A stretch of DNA of 64,000 nt from an uncultured Clostridium sp. (GCA_902496295.1 CABVAF010000002.1:124001-188000), one strand, 5' to 3'. Positions 26,667 through 37,688 are shown, numbered from the stretch's first letter. The notes: a model not told the origin generated them from the letters alone. Numbers and translations are program-made.

Positions 26667-27410
26667 TTATTTTGCAGCTATATAATAGCCTACACCTCTT
26701 TTTGTAATTAAAATTTTAGGATTTGAAGTATCTTTTTCTATTTTCTCCCTAATTCTTCTTACTGTAACATCAACAGTTCTAATGTCTCCATAATACTCAT
26801 ATCCCCAAACTTTTTCTAATAATGTTTCTCTCGTTACCACTTGTCCAGGTTGATTTGCCAAATATTTTAGTACTTCAAACTCTCTTAAAGTTAAATCTAT
26901 TACTTCTCCTCTTACTTTTACTTCAAATTTATCTAAATCTAATTTTAAATCTCCAACTTCTATTCTGTTGCCTTTTTCGTCTAACTCTTCTTCTACTTGC
27001 TCTGTTTCTTGTATAACTTCAGATTTTCTTAGATTTGCCTTCACTCTAGCCATTAATTCTCTTACACTAAATGGTTTTGTAATATAGTCATCTGCACCTA
27101 ATTCTAATCCTAGTATTTTATCTATTTCTTCATCTTTTGCAGACAAAATTAAAATAGGAACATTTGATAAAGTGTGTCTTATTCTTTTGCATACAGTTAA
27201 TCCATCTACCTTTGGAAGCATTATATCAAGTAGTATTAAATCTGGTTTTTGCATTAACGCTAAACTTATTGCTTGTTCTCCATCGTAAGCTTCGATTGTT
27301 TCATATCCCTCTTTTTGTAGATTATAAGTTAAAATTTCTACAATTGGCTTTTCATCATCAACAATTAAAATCTTTTTCTTGTCATAGTTACTCTCATACT
27401 TTTCTTCCAC
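26667..27410 (-). CDS. walR: OmpR-family response regulator, WalR/PhoP type
   Basis: 247 aa. Receiver domain: KKILIVDDEKPI, phospho-acceptor Asp in PDLILLDIMLPKVDG, conserved Thr/Ser in ILSAKD and Lys in DYITKPF. Winged helix: LKLDLDKFEVKVRGEVIDLTLREFEVLKYL, WGYEYYGDIRTVDVTVRRIREKI. A charged linker of ~25 residues (EVIQETEQVEEELDEKG) separates them. The GTG at 27410 is chosen because AAAGGTGG lies just upstream. Paired with the kinase at 25185-26591. Confidence 0.92.
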   Translation of the reverse strand: MEEKYESNYDKKKILIVDDEKPIVEILTYNLQKEGYETIEAYDGEQAISLALMQKPDLILLDIMLPKVDGLTVCKRIRHTLSNVPILILSAKDEEIDKILGLELGADDYITKPFSVRELMARVKANLRKSEVIQETEQVEEELDEKGNRIEVGDLKLDLDKFEVKVRGEVIDLTLREFEVLKYLANQPGQVVTRETLLEKVWGYEYYGDIRTVDVTVRRIREKIEKDTSNPKILITKRGVGYYIAAK

Positions 27411-27574
27411 AAACAGCCCCACCTTTCATTTGATAAGCCTATTATTTATATATATTTATATCACATTAAAATAATTTGTACAAGATATTTCTTGTTATTT
27501 TGTAAAATTTTTGTAACATTATAGAAATAAATTTTTTATAATATATTTTTTGTGTTACATTTTGTTGTAATTTG

Positions 27575-30500
27575 TTACATTATGATGTCAATGTGATACA
27601 CTCCTCCAGCTCTACTTAGTTTAACTTGTTTGTCCGGAATTTCTTCTCCATTTAAAATAAACTTTTCTACTCCTGTGTTCTTTCCGCTTTCGTTTTTTAC
27701 TGTAATGTTATAGATACTACTTCCATATCTATATTTAATTGAATATTCTTTCCATTCTTTTGGAATACATGGTTTTATTCTTAAAAAATCTCTTACTATA
27801 TTTAGACCCAATATATATTTTATTCCTGCCTCATACATCCAACTACTGGACCCTGTATACCAAGTCCATCCTCCTCTTCCTGAAAGACTTTCTTTTCCAT
27901 ATACATCTGCTGCCATTACATAAGGTTCTACTTTATATTTATTTGCAGAGTCTTTTGTTCTCGAATGCTCTATTGGATTAATCATTCTAAAAAATTCTGT
28001 TGCCTTATCTCCAAACCCAAGCATTGCTTCTGCTATTATAACCCATATTGCACCATGTGTGTATTGTCCTCCATTTTCTCTAATACCTGGCAAGTATGAT
28101 TTTATATACCCTGGGTCTAATGTTCCTTTATTAAATGGCGGATCTAAAAGTTTTATAATTCCATTTTCTCTATCTACTAGGTGGTTTTCTAGACTTTCTA
28201 ACGCAATATATTTTTTATCGTTATCTCCAGCATTTGAAATTGTTGCCCAGCTTTGTGAGATACTATCTATCTTGCATTCTTCATTTTCAATACTACCTAG
28301 TGCATCTCCACTATCCATAAAAGCTCTTTTGTACCATCTTCCATCCCATGCATTAGTATTTAATGCCTTTCTTAGTTTCTCCGCTATTTCTTCATATCTT
28401 TTAGCTCGTTCTTCTTCTCCTCTGTATCTACAAATAGGAAGTATTTTTATTAAAATTATATACATAAAAAATCCAAGCCATACACTTTCGCCCTTTCCTT
28501 CAATTCCCACTTTGCTTAATCCATCATTCCAATCTCCAGAGCCTATTTTAGGAAGTCCATTTTCTCCAAAATTTAAAGAACGTTCTATTGCCCTTATGCA
28601 ATGATTATATATATCTTCTACTACATCAGAATTACTATATTTATCATATCTTTCACTTACACCTTCTTCTAAAGGTGCACCATACAAATATGGTGTTTCC
28701 ATTTCTAATATATCTTTGTTTCCAGTAAAATACACATAGTCTAATACTACGAACACTAGCCATAATAGGTCATCTGAAAACCTAGTTCTTATTCCTCTTC
28801 CATTTTCATCATGCCACCAATGTTCCACATCTCCTTCTAAAAATTGATGCTTGCTATGTTTAATTATTTGATTTTTCATAATATCTATATCCACATATTT
28901 TGTTGCCATTGCATCTTGCAATTGGTCTCTAAAGCCAAATGCTCCTCCAGACTGATAATAACCGCTTCTTGCCCAAATTCTAGAGCATATAGTTTGATAA
29001 AGTAACCACCCGTTTAGCATAATATTCATAGACTCCACAGGTGTTTTTACTTGTAGATGATTCACTAAGCTATTCCAATATTTTTTAACATTCATAAATT
29101 CTGTTCTTACATTATTTAAGTTACTATACTTATATGCCGTATCTTGACATTCAAGCATGCTTTCTCCTGCGCCTACCATTAATACAATTTCTTTTTTAGA
29201 AAGGGCTTCTATTTCTACTTTCATTTCTATTGCAATTATTCCATCTTGCCATAGAGAATTTTTGTTATCTAACTCAATTTTTCTTACTCCATCTGGAGCA
29301 TTAAGATTCCCTTTTCCGAAAAAACTCTGCTTGCACCCTGTATATGATAAAATATTTTCACTGCTCGAAACCCACATAATGTTTGTACTCACAGGCTTAG
29401 TAATATTTTGCATAAATATTGTATTAAATTTATTATTATACTCTAATTTATTAAATCCATTTGACTTTATTTCATCTTCATCTAGTACAGGTTTTAGATA
29501 ATATATAATCTTGACTTCTTTTTTCTTAAGCTGAGTATTCTCTAATGTTAAAACTTGCACTTTTACATTTTCATTCATTGGTACAAATACATCAACGCTT
29601 TGCTTTAATCCATCACTTATATGTGCATATTTTGCATATCCAAATCCGTAGGTAATATAGTATGGAGAATCATCTGGCACTGGGTTTAATCCCATAGACC
29701 AAACTTTTTTAGTTTCCATATCTTCAAGATATATAACTTCTGAAGGCACATCTGTTACAGGGTTATTATTCCATGCAGTAATTCTATTTAATCTACTATT
29801 TTTAAACCAAGTATATCCTCCCATACTTTCTGTTACTACACTACCAAAATTTTTATTTGCAAGTACATGACTCCATACAGTTGGAAGCTTTGTATCTTTA
29901 CTTACTTTTATTTTATACTCTGTTCCATCTTCTGAAAAGCCACCATAATCATTATAATATTTTAACTCTTCTGTAGTTACATTATTTGTATAACTATTAT
30001 CTTCTTGTATTCCTCTTAAATTACTTTCATCTCCTATTTCTTTTGTATTTTCAAGGTATTCTTCTTCTAAGTCTTTTATTTGTCTTAATATACTTCCCAT
30101 TCCTGCATTAATTAGTAAATTTGCTCTATATTCTATATTTTCTTTATCTTTTTTACTTAATCCATTTAATAAAAATATTCCTCCTTTAACATTTTGCATA
30201 AATCCAAGTCCTTGATTAAATATAACATTTTGCACGCCTTCTTTAACATAATTGTTATAGCTATTTTTTTCCTCATTTATAATAACTAAATCTATTTCTA
30301 TATTTTTTATTCTAAAATAATCATATGCTTTTATAGTTTCTTTTACAATTTCTATATCATTTGCATCTTTTATTTTTACAAGTAAAATTGGAATATCACC
30401 AGAAATACCATATTTCCATAGGTCTTCTACTAATGCATGTTCATTTGTTCTTTCTTTATATAAAATAGATTTTAGTGGATTTATAAATACCAAATATCTA

Positions 30501-33500
30501 AGCATTTTTTGATATAATTCCACATCTTTTCCCTTTATCCCCAAGTAGTTATTTTCTGTTTCTACTTTTGCTCTTGCTAAATTAAAACTTCGTTTTATTT
30601 TCTCTTCATTTTTAAACTCCACCACTCTTCCTAAAGCTTCTTCACGAGTTTTTCCTACTGCAATAATTAGGTTAAATTCTACGCTTTGCTCAGGCATTAT
30701 ATTTACCATTCGTTTCATTGCAGCTATAGTTTCCGTACTAATTCCTGTCTTTTTGCTAAATGGTGTAGAATTTTCTACAGATTTAGGAAGTCCTAAATTA
30801 TTTCTGCTTAAAAACTTTTCCTTGTCTGTTTCAAACTCAATCTCTCCTATAGTTTCATTTTCTGTATATAGATTTAAAGCTAAATAAACTTCTTCTTCGT
30901 TTTCTCCTCTAGCATTTCTTTTTACAAGTAAAATTTCAGGTTTTTCAATCCACTCATAGCTTAGGAATAGATTGTTAAACACTTTATGTGCATAATCTTG
31001 CTCTCTTTTAGAAAGCATAGGTTCTAATGCACTTGTTACTTCTATTATTTCCTCTGTTAATCCCGTATTTGTAAGTTTTACTTTTCTTAATTCCACAGGG
31101 TCATTTGCTGAAATTGTAGTTTTTAAAACTGTTTCTATATTTCCATCCTGTCTTACAATTTTATTACTATCTGGTGCAAAATATATTGTGTATTTATCTG
31201 GCTTATTCAAATAGGTCATATATGATGTTGTCCAAATTCTTTTAGACCTTATATTTTTAAAATAGAAGAAAATTCCCTGTTCTATATCATCTGTCTTTTT
31301 ATATCTATTTATTAGTATATCTTTATACTTACTGTATCCATTGCCCTTTTCATCCATAACAATAGTATAATTATTATTTGATATTACATTTATTTCTTTT
31401 AAATTGTTATTTATTTTACTAATTTCTCTTTGTGTATATGATTCATAATCAAAATTTACTACTCTTTCTACTTTTTCTTTCTTCTCTTTTGTTATAATTA
31501 AGCTTTCTGGCATTTTCTCTTGTAATAATATATCTACAGATTTTATTTCTGGATTTTTCATAAACCTTTCTGGAAATATATTATTATTTATTAAATTATT
31601 TATAGACAAAAGTATAAGCCCTTGATGGTGTGCCATATAAGTTTTAACATTTGCATATTCCTCGCCTTTTTTTAGCCTTGCAACCGTATAATCTATTGAC
31701 TCATAAAAACCATATTTATTATACATATTACTTTTCTGAAGTTCTTTTAAATTATCTATTACGTTAACAGGTTCATCATACAAAGCCATTGCACTACCAT
31801 ATGGAGCAACTACAAATTCTTCTGAAAGCCCTCTTTTTAATCCAAGCCACGGTATACCAAATGCCTTATACTGGTAATTATTGCTTAAATCTTTTAAATT
31901 AAATGCAGCCTCTGAAAATCCCCAAGGAATATTAAGCATTTTAGCATAATCTTGCTGACTCATTACCATAAACTTACAAGATTCATCTAACAAACTACCA
32001 GGATACTTTGGTATATTTACATTTGGCATAAGGTACTCAAAGGAAGTTCCAGACCATGAAAGTAAACCTTTATAATTTTTAAATTTTGTTAATGTTCTAC
32101 TTAAATTTTCCCAATGTTTTACTTCTACATCTTTTTTAGCAATTGCTACTAAGCTTGTCTGTCTTGCCTCAGATGCTAGTAAGTCATAATAAGAATCTGT
32201 TAAAGAATTTTCTTCTACATTAAATCCAATTGAAAATAGCATATTTTCCTTATTGTATAACTTAGAAAAGTCTGTATTATTAATAACATTACTTATTATT
32301 TCTAACATACTATCTACATTTTCATAAACTTCTTTTACTTCCTCTAAAAATTCTTTTACCACATATAAGTATCCTATAAAATTCCCACTATCAACAGATG
32401 AAATATACTTAGGCTCTAATGGTTTTAAATTTTTAATATCATACCAGTTATATAAATGTCCATTCCATTTTGGAAGCTCTGCTATAGTGTTTATCATTTT
32501 ATCAAGTAATTTTAATGTATTATCTAAACTTTCAAATTTTAAGTCATAGCTAGAAATTACTGCAAGCATTGCTAGCCCTATATTTGTAGGAGATGTTCTA
32601 TAAACAATTTTTGGAACTCTATCTTCTTGGAAATTATCTGGTGGAAGATAGTTGCTTTTCTCTGTTAAATTTTCCTTAAAAAAGTTCCATGTTTTCTGAG
32701 CTATATCTATAATAAATTCTTTATCTTCTTTATTTAATTTATCTATTTGTAAACCTTCTTCTATGTCTTTACTTATATACCACATTATTAATGGTGCAGT
32801 TAGCCAAATTAAAGATAACACTATAATTAAACCATTTATAAAAACATTGTGTATATATGGGCTTATTGCTAATATTATAAGTGCTAGGGCTATATTTGGT
32901 CCCATACTAGAGTAATAAGATTGTAAACTGTTTTTCTTACTATTTTCCGCTTCTTCTGCTGTAGTCCATTCAAGAAGATTTTTCTTGCTTCTAAACATTC
33001 TGTAAATAGTCCTAACTATTGCACATAAACTCATATAAGCTCTATCTGGTAAAAGTGCTATAGCTAACCAACCTCTTAAAACACTTGCTCTAAAGTTTCC
33101 TATGTTTTTTACAAAAGTTTTTTGTTTCTTTTCTCCTTCTTTATAGAAGATAACTTTATTTACTATATCTATTATTGTAGGTATGATAACTGCTATAACA
33201 GCTATTACTAAAATCGAAACAAAATTTACTCTTTTCCACATCCAAATAATAATTGTAGCTAATATTAGTAAAACTGAATTTATTTCTAGTACACTTCTAA
33301 ACAAATTATCTAAAATTTTATACTTGGATAATTTATTTAAAGGATTATTCCTTTTTTCCTTGTGTCTATCTAAAACTCTTTTTTTAAGCCATCCTATTAT
33401 TTGCCAATCGCCTCTTATCCATCTGCTTAACCTCATTTTGTAAGTTTGATATGTTGTAGGATATCCATCCATAAGTTCAATGTCTGAGGCAAGTCCACAT

Positions 33501-35728
33501 TTTAAATAATTTCCTTCTAGAAGGTCATGGCTAAGTACAGTATTATCTGGAATTGTGTTTTTAAATATTTCATAAAATATATCTAAGTCATAAATTCCTT
33601 TACCTGTAAAAATTCCTTCTTCGAAATTATCCTGGTATGTGTCAGATATAGCATTACTATATGAATCTGTTCCACCATTTCCTGCATATATTTTAGTAAA
33701 CCAAGTTTTATTGCTTATTAGCAAATCTATTCCAACTCTTGGTTGAATTAAAGCATGCCCGCTTTCTACAGCTGTATTGCTTTTATTTAGTATAGGTATA
33801 TTTAAAATATGTGCCATCGCTCCTACTAGTTCCAAACCAGAATTTAAAACTAAATTAGTATCTGAATCCAATGTAATTACATATTTTATATTTGGAAGTT
33901 TAGTTTTTTCTTTTGCTTGTTCTATCGTATTTACTTTAAAATTTCCGTTATCTCCTTTTTTTATAAACTCATTAAATTGATTTAAAATTCCTCTTTTTCT
34001 TTCCCATCCAAGATAACATGCTTCTCCATCATTCCAAATTCTTTCTCTATATAAGAAATGGAATTTAGGAAACTTATTATTATCATATTTTTTATTCAAT
34101 TTTTCTATCTGTTTTAAGCCTTCTCTTATAATTTTCTCATCTATTTCTTCTACCTTTTGACTACTAGGTGTACAATCTCCTAATATTGCTAAATATAAGT
34201 TTTCACTTTTATTTGCTAAATAATAAACTTCTAGCTTTTTAACAAGTTCATCTACTTTTTGAGTACTATTTAAAATAGTTGGAATTACTATAAACGTACT
34301 GTATTCTTTCGGTATTCCACTATTAAAGTCCAATTTTGGTATAATCTTAGGACTAACAAATTTACTTAAAATATATTGCACAATTTGTTGCACTATTACT
34401 TGTACAGGCACAAATAATAGAATACTAACAATAATTGTTGCTAACAAATTATTTACCTTCTTTTCTATATTACATGCTAATAAAACTACTATTATAACAC
34501 TTATTGCCATAATTCCATAGATATATATTTTTGCTTTATCATTATTTGATATTGCACCAACTTTTTTATTTGTAACCTCTTCTATTAAACTATTTCTTCC
34601 ATCACTTATTAAATAATATCCAATATGAGATTTTTTTAAATTTAATACATCTCTATCTTCTTTATTAAACTCTTTATTTGCTAACTCTAATGCTTTTTGA
34701 GCTATATAAATTTCAGATATACCAGTTTTCTTTGCAATTTTCTTTATAGCATTTCTATAATAAATTCTTGTTTTATAATCCATTTTTGAATAAGTTTCTG
34801 TTGGGTCTTTTTTTAATATTTCTTCTACTCCATTTATTTCTTCAAATATATTTACAAAGTTCATTCTATTTATTGCTTTTATACTAGTTATGCTATTTCC
34901 TACAGTAACTTTTTTTACTGCAATATCAAAATGTTCCTTTTTTATTACGTCAGATATATCTAACCCCATTTTATTTACTTCGTCTTCTAAAACTTTTAAA
35001 AATGGATATCCCTTTCTTCCTAGTTTTTTAAGTTTATACGACATATACTCAATAAAAGGATATTTCATTTCTTCATATCCTATAATTTTTAATCTATATT
35101 CGTGAATATTTTTAAATTTACATTTTTCTTTCTCTTTTTCTTCTACAAGTCTTTCTACAATATTTTCCACTTTATATTTTTGCATTTGAGAAGAGTAAAT
35201 TTTCTCGCAGACTTCTCTTACTTTTTCTATTAACGCAATCTGTATAAATGGACCTATATTCCATATTTCTTCCATATTTAAGTTTTTCTTTGCCTGATAT
35301 GCTTTTAAAAGCTCTGGCAAAGTTTTACTATCTATTTTACAATCTGTATATGCAACTATTTCTCCTGCCAACTCATATATCCTAGCGAAACCTGCATATG
35401 GTCCTGTTGCTATTCCTGGAAAATTAATATATTTTTTTAGTGTAACATCTTTCACTATAGATTTTACTGTTTCTTCTATTATATAGTAATTATCTAAAAT
35501 CCATTCTCCTGCTGGATGTATTGGTATTTTTAACTTTATATGTTCTGTTAAAAGTTCATATATTTGTGTAATTATCTCATAATTTTCTTTAAGTCTAGGT
35601 ATTGGATAGGTTTCTTTATTCGACTTTGCTTGTAAAACATTATCAGACGCAATTTTTTCAAGATAATTTTCAAGCTGCACTTTATCTAATAGTGCACCTT
35701 TTATATTTAGTACTTTATAATCTTTCAA
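27575..35728 (-). CDS. ndvB: Cyclic beta-1,2-glucan synthase-like giant protein (GT84-GH94)
   Basis: 2717 aa, one of the largest bacterial gene types. Regions: N-terminal cytosolic part; transmembrane pair near 400-430; glycosyltransferase (GT84) with LDSDTN (~620), HALIQPRVG (~660) and SRWIRGDWQ (~770); further membrane segments near 830-975; glucoamylase-like block with SWSGTSFEYLMP (~1230); beta-rich GH94 N-terminal domains; and a C-terminal (alpha/alpha)6 phosphorylase with GFRDQLQDA, EHWWHDENGRG and catalytic GSGDWNDG (~2400). Rhizobial NdvB/Cgs uses UDP-glucose to make and cyclise beta-1,2-glucan; a product here is inferred. The start is a TTG 10 nt after AAGGAG, partly inside a hairpin; upstream codons lack a ribosome binding site. 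Confidence 0.9.
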   Translation of the reverse strand: MKDYKVLNIKGALLDKVQLENYLEKIASDNVLQAKSNKETYPIPRLKENYEIITQIYELLTEHIKLKIPIHPAGEWILDNYYIIEETVKSIVKDVTLKKYINFPGIATGPYAGFARIYELAGEIVAYTDCKIDSKTLPELLKAYQAKKNLNMEEIWNIGPFIQIALIEKVREVCEKIYSSQMQKYKVENIVERLVEEKEKEKCKFKNIHEYRLKIIGYEEMKYPFIEYMSYKLKKLGRKGYPFLKVLEDEVNKMGLDISDVIKKEHFDIAVKKVTVGNSITSIKAINRMNFVNIFEEINGVEEILKKDPTETYSKMDYKTRIYYRNAIKKIAKKTGISEIYIAQKALELANKEFNKEDRDVLNLKKSHIGYYLISDGRNSLIEEVTNKKVGAISNNDKAKIYIYGIMAISVIIVVLLACNIEKKVNNLLATIIVSILLFVPVQVIVQQIVQYILSKFVSPKIIPKLDFNSGIPKEYSTFIVIPTILNSTQKVDELVKKLEVYYLANKSENLYLAILGDCTPSSQKVEEIDEKIIREGLKQIEKLNKKYDNNKFPKFHFLYRERIWNDGEACYLGWERKRGILNQFNEFIKKGDNGNFKVNTIEQAKEKTKLPNIKYVITLDSDTNLVLNSGLELVGAMAHILNIPILNKSNTAVESGHALIQPRVGIDLLISNKTWFTKIYAGNGGTDSYSNAISDTYQDNFEEGIFTGKGIYDLDIFYEIFKNTIPDNTVLSHDLLEGNYLKCGLASDIELMDGYPTTYQTYKMRLSRWIRGDWQIIGWLKKRVLDRHKEKRNNPLNKLSKYKILDNLFRSVLEINSVLLILATIIIWMWKRVNFVSILVIAVIAVIIPTIIDIVNKVIFYKEGEKKQKTFVKNIGNFRASVLRGWLAIALLPDRAYMSLCAIVRTIYRMFRSKKNLLEWTTAEEAENSKKNSLQSYYSSMGPNIALALIILAISPYIHNVFINGLIIVLSLIWLTAPLIMWYISKDIEEGLQIDKLNKEDKEFIIDIAQKTWNFFKENLTEKSNYLPPDNFQEDRVPKIVYRTSPTNIGLAMLAVISSYDLKFESLDNTLKLLDKMINTIAELPKWNGHLYNWYDIKNLKPLEPKYISSVDSGNFIGYLYVVKEFLEEVKEVYENVDSMLEIISNVINNTDFSKLYNKENMLFSIGFNVEENSLTDSYYDLLASEARQTSLVAIAKKDVEVKHWENLSRTLTKFKNYKGLLSWSGTSFEYLMPNVNIPKYPGSLLDESCKFMVMSQQDYAKMLNIPWGFSEAAFNLKDLSNNYQYKAFGIPWLGLKRGLSEEFVVAPYGSAMALYDEPVNVIDNLKELQKSNMYNKYGFYESIDYTVARLKKGEEYANVKTYMAHHQGLILLSINNLINNNIFPERFMKNPEIKSVDILLQEKMPESLIITKEKKEKVERVVNFDYESYTQREISKINNNLKEINVISNNNYTIVMDEKGNGYSKYKDILINRYKKTDDIEQGIFFYFKNIRSKRIWTTSYMTYLNKPDKYTIYFAPDSNKIVRQDGNIETVLKTTISANDPVELRKVKLTNTGLTEEIIEVTSALEPMLSKREQDYAHKVFNNLFLSYEWIEKPEILLVKRNARGENEEEVYLALNLYTENETIGEIEFETDKEKFLSRNNLGLPKSVENSTPFSKKTGISTETIAAMKRMVNIMPEQSVEFNLIIAVGKTREEALGRVVEFKNEEKIKRSFNLARAKVETENNYLGIKGKDVELYQKMLRYLVFINPLKSILYKERTNEHALVEDLWKYGISGDIPILLVKIKDANDIEIVKETIKAYDYFRIKNIEIDLVIINEEKNSYNNYVKEGVQNVIFNQGLGFMQNVKGGIFLLNGLSKKDKENIEYRANLLINAGMGSILRQIKDLEEEYLENTKEIGDESNLRGIQEDNSYTNNVTTEELKYYNDYGGFSEDGTEYKIKVSKDTKLPTVWSHVLANKNFGSVVTESMGGYTWFKNSRLNRITAWNNNPVTDVPSEVIYLEDMETKKVWSMGLNPVPDDSPYYITYGFGYAKYAHISDGLKQSVDVFVPMNENVKVQVLTLENTQLKKKEVKIIYYLKPVLDEDEIKSNGFNKLEYNNKFNTIFMQNITKPVSTNIMWVSSSENILSYTGCKQSFFGKGNLNAPDGVRKIELDNKNSLWQDGIIAIEMKVEIEALSKKEIVLMVGAGESMLECQDTAYKYSNLNNVRTEFMNVKKYWNSLVNHLQVKTPVESMNIMLNGWLLYQTICSRIWARSGYYQSGGAFGFRDQLQDAMATKYVDIDIMKNQIIKHSKHQFLEGDVEHWWHDENGRGIRTRFSDDLLWLVFVVLDYVYFTGNKDILEMETPYLYGAPLEEGVSERYDKYSNSDVVEDIYNHCIRAIERSLNFGENGLPKIGSGDWNDGLSKVGIEGKGESVWLGFFMYIILIKILPICRYRGEEERAKRYEEIAEKLRKALNTNAWDGRWYKRAFMDSGDALGSIENEECKIDSISQSWATISNAGDNDKKYIALESLENHLVDRENGIIKLLDPPFNKGTLDPGYIKSYLPGIRENGGQYTHGAIWVIIAEAMLGFGDKATEFFRMINPIEHSRTKDSANKYKVEPYVMAADVYGKESLSGRGGWTWYTGSSSWMYEAGIKYILGLNIVRDFLRIKPCIPKEWKEYSIKYRYGSSIYNITVKNESGKNTGVEKFILNGEEIPDKQVKLSRAGGVYHIDIIM

Positions 35729-35785
35729 AAAAATTCCACTCCTTGTTCTATTTTTTAAATAGTTTCTCCAAAGAGTGGAATTTTT
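35729..35785 (-). promoter_or_regulatory. Inverted repeat overlapping the ndvB ribosome binding site
   Basis: Two perfect 13-nt complementary arms (35729-35741 and 35773-35785, GAGTGGAATTTTT and its complement) flank about 31 nt. The 5'-distal arm would pair with the GAG of the AAGGAG (35739-35744) and the spacer before the TTG start, so the folded RNA hides the ribosome binding site. It also lies just after the preceding small gene and could attenuate readthrough. Confidence 0.55.
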
Positions 35786-35811
35786 ATGCATTCTGTCCAA
35801 ATTTAATTACT

Positions 35812-36060
35812 TTACTTTTCTTGTTCTTCACTATCAAGGTGACTTACCCTCATATCCATTGCTATTCTAGTTATATCTGCTTCTACTTGTAGTCTTTTTT
35901 TATCAAATGTTGACTCACCTTGTTTATTAGCATCTTGTTTCAATTTTTTCTGAAATTTTTTTCTTTTATCCTCTAAACTCTCTCCAAATTTTTTGTCTGT
36001 TAAATCTCTGTCCTCTATTTTCATGACCTGGCTAATTCTACGAATTCTTTCTACCTTCAT
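35812..36060 (-). CDS. Small charged protein, unknown function
   Basis: 82 aa, highly charged and predicted helical (KVERIRRISQVMKIEDRD, LEDKRKKFQKKLKQ, ending HLDSEEQEK), no membrane segment or Cys. AAGGAG precedes the ATG. It lies between the MurE-type gene and ndvB on the same strand, 27 bp from the first ndvB-side hairpin arm. I do not recognise a family. Confidence 0.7.
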   Translation of the reverse strand: MKVERIRRISQVMKIEDRDLTDKKFGESLEDKRKKFQKKLKQDANKQGESTFDKKRLQVEADITRIAMDMRVSHLDSEEQEK

Positions 36061-36103
36061 ATAAAACTCCTTATACCCATTTTTTAAGCTTTTCTACTTT
36101 GCA

Positions 36104-37657
36104 TTAGTCTTTTACGGCTTTCTTTTTAGAAGACTTTACTTCTATATTATGCATCTTATCATATTCTTTTAATGCTTTTTTTGCATATTGAACATCTGTT
36201 AAACATTTAACATATGTTGTACCAATTTTTTGCCTTGTTTCATTTCCCTTTCCTGTAATTAATATAACACTGTCTGGATTTTCCATAATAGCTGTTTTTA
36301 TAGCCTCTCCTCTGTCTTCTATAATTTTATATTTACCTCCAACTTTTTCTATATAACCTGCTATTTCTTCACAAATATCTATTGCTTTTTCTATTCCTGG
36401 ATCCTCAGCAGTTAAGTATGTCATATCTGAATTTAGTCCAGAAAGTACTCCCAAATCTCTTCTTCTTATCATAGCATGTCCACCAGGGCATCCAAAAACT
36501 GTTACTATTTTTCTGTCTGGATATTCTTTTATTGTTGATTCATACAATTTTTCAAAGCTTAACTTATTATGTGCATAATCTACAATTGCTATTATTTTTT
36601 TATCTTTATTTGTATACAATTCCATTCTTCCACTTGACCTTGCAACCTTTAAACCTTCATATATATTTTTGTATGGAATTTTCATAGCAACTGCTACAGC
36701 TATCGCTGCTAATGCATTTTCTATATTAAACAAACCTGGCATTGTTAGCAATATCTTGTCATTAAAGTATGGTGTTTTTACTTTAAACGATGTATTTTGT
36801 CCTTTTTTCTCTATATTGTATGCAAATATATCTGCATTTCTTGTTGTTCCAAATGTAATTATTTTATCTGCATTTTTGGCATAATCAAGAACTTTTAATA
36901 AATTCTCTATATTATCCATATTAAGGTTTACACATGCTACTTTAGCCTGTTTAAATATCTTTAATTTAGATTCAAAATAATCATTAAAATTTGGATGTTC
37001 TATATTGCTTATATGATCTTCTGAAATATTTAAAAATACAGCTTCGTCATAAGTTATTCCATATACTCTATCCTTCTTTAAAGCTTGACTACTAACTTCC
37101 ATTACTAAATTTTTAAGGTTACTATCTACTGCATTTTTAGCATATTTTTCTATTTCGTATGATTCTTGAGTAGTAAGAACAGATTCAACATTTGTCTTTC
37201 CATCATAATTATTTATAGACGATAAAATAGCAGTATCTGTTCCATCTACTTCTTTCATGTAACTATCTAATATGCTTTTTACATAATATGCAGTTGTAGA
37301 CTTTCCTTTAGTACCTGTAACGCCTATCATATTTAATTTATCTGTTGGATTGTTAAAGTACATTTTTGCTACAACAGCTAGTGCCTTTTGTATATCATTT
37401 ACTAATATACAAGGTATTTCTTCGCTATATTTCTTTTCAGAAATATAAGCAATTGCTCCACTTACAATAGCATTTTTTAAATATTCCTCTTTAAACTTTG
37501 CACCTTTACATACAAATAATGTATCTTTTTCTACGTCATTTGAATTATAGCATACCTTATTTATAACGGTTTCTTTAATCTTTTCTACATCACTTGTTAT
37601 TATTAAGTCACCCTTGCTTAATTTTTCTATGTATTCATATAATTTAAATTTCTTCAT
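36104..37657 (-). CDS. murE: MurE-type UDP-MurNAc-dipeptide amino acid ligase (probably not mDAP-specific)
   Basis: 517-aa Mur ligase adding the third stem residue to UDP-MurNAc-L-Ala-D-Glu. P-loop GVTGTKGKSTTAYY (~112-125), TTQESYEIEKY, VMEVSSQALKKDRV, ISEDHISNIEHPNF, the GRMEL segment and VDYAHN. The DNPR motif that binds meso-diaminopimelate in Gram-negative/Bacillus MurE is EDPG here (residues 418-421), so a different diamino acid, e.g. L-Lys, is likely. AAAGGAT precedes the ATG. It forms a cluster with a racemase and an ATP-grasp ligase, 31 bp from the former. Confidence 0.88.
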   Translation of the reverse strand: MKKFKLYEYIEKLSKGDLIITSDVEKIKETVINKVCYNSNDVEKDTLFVCKGAKFKEEYLKNAIVSGAIAYISEKKYSEEIPCILVNDIQKALAVVAKMYFNNPTDKLNMIGVTGTKGKSTTAYYVKSILDSYMKEVDGTDTAILSSINNYDGKTNVESVLTTQESYEIEKYAKNAVDSNLKNLVMEVSSQALKKDRVYGITYDEAVFLNISEDHISNIEHPNFNDYFESKLKIFKQAKVACVNLNMDNIENLLKVLDYAKNADKIITFGTTRNADIFAYNIEKKGQNTSFKVKTPYFNDKILLTMPGLFNIENALAAIAVAVAMKIPYKNIYEGLKVARSSGRMELYTNKDKKIIAIVDYAHNKLSFEKLYESTIKEYPDRKIVTVFGCPGGHAMIRRRDLGVLSGLNSDMTYLTAEDPGIEKAIDICEEIAGYIEKVGGKYKIIEDRGEAIKTAIMENPDSVILITGKGNETRQKIGTTYVKCLTDVQYAKKALKEYDKMHNIEVKSSKKKAVKD

Positions 37658-37688
37658 TATTATATCCTTTCAAAATATAAAATTTTAC

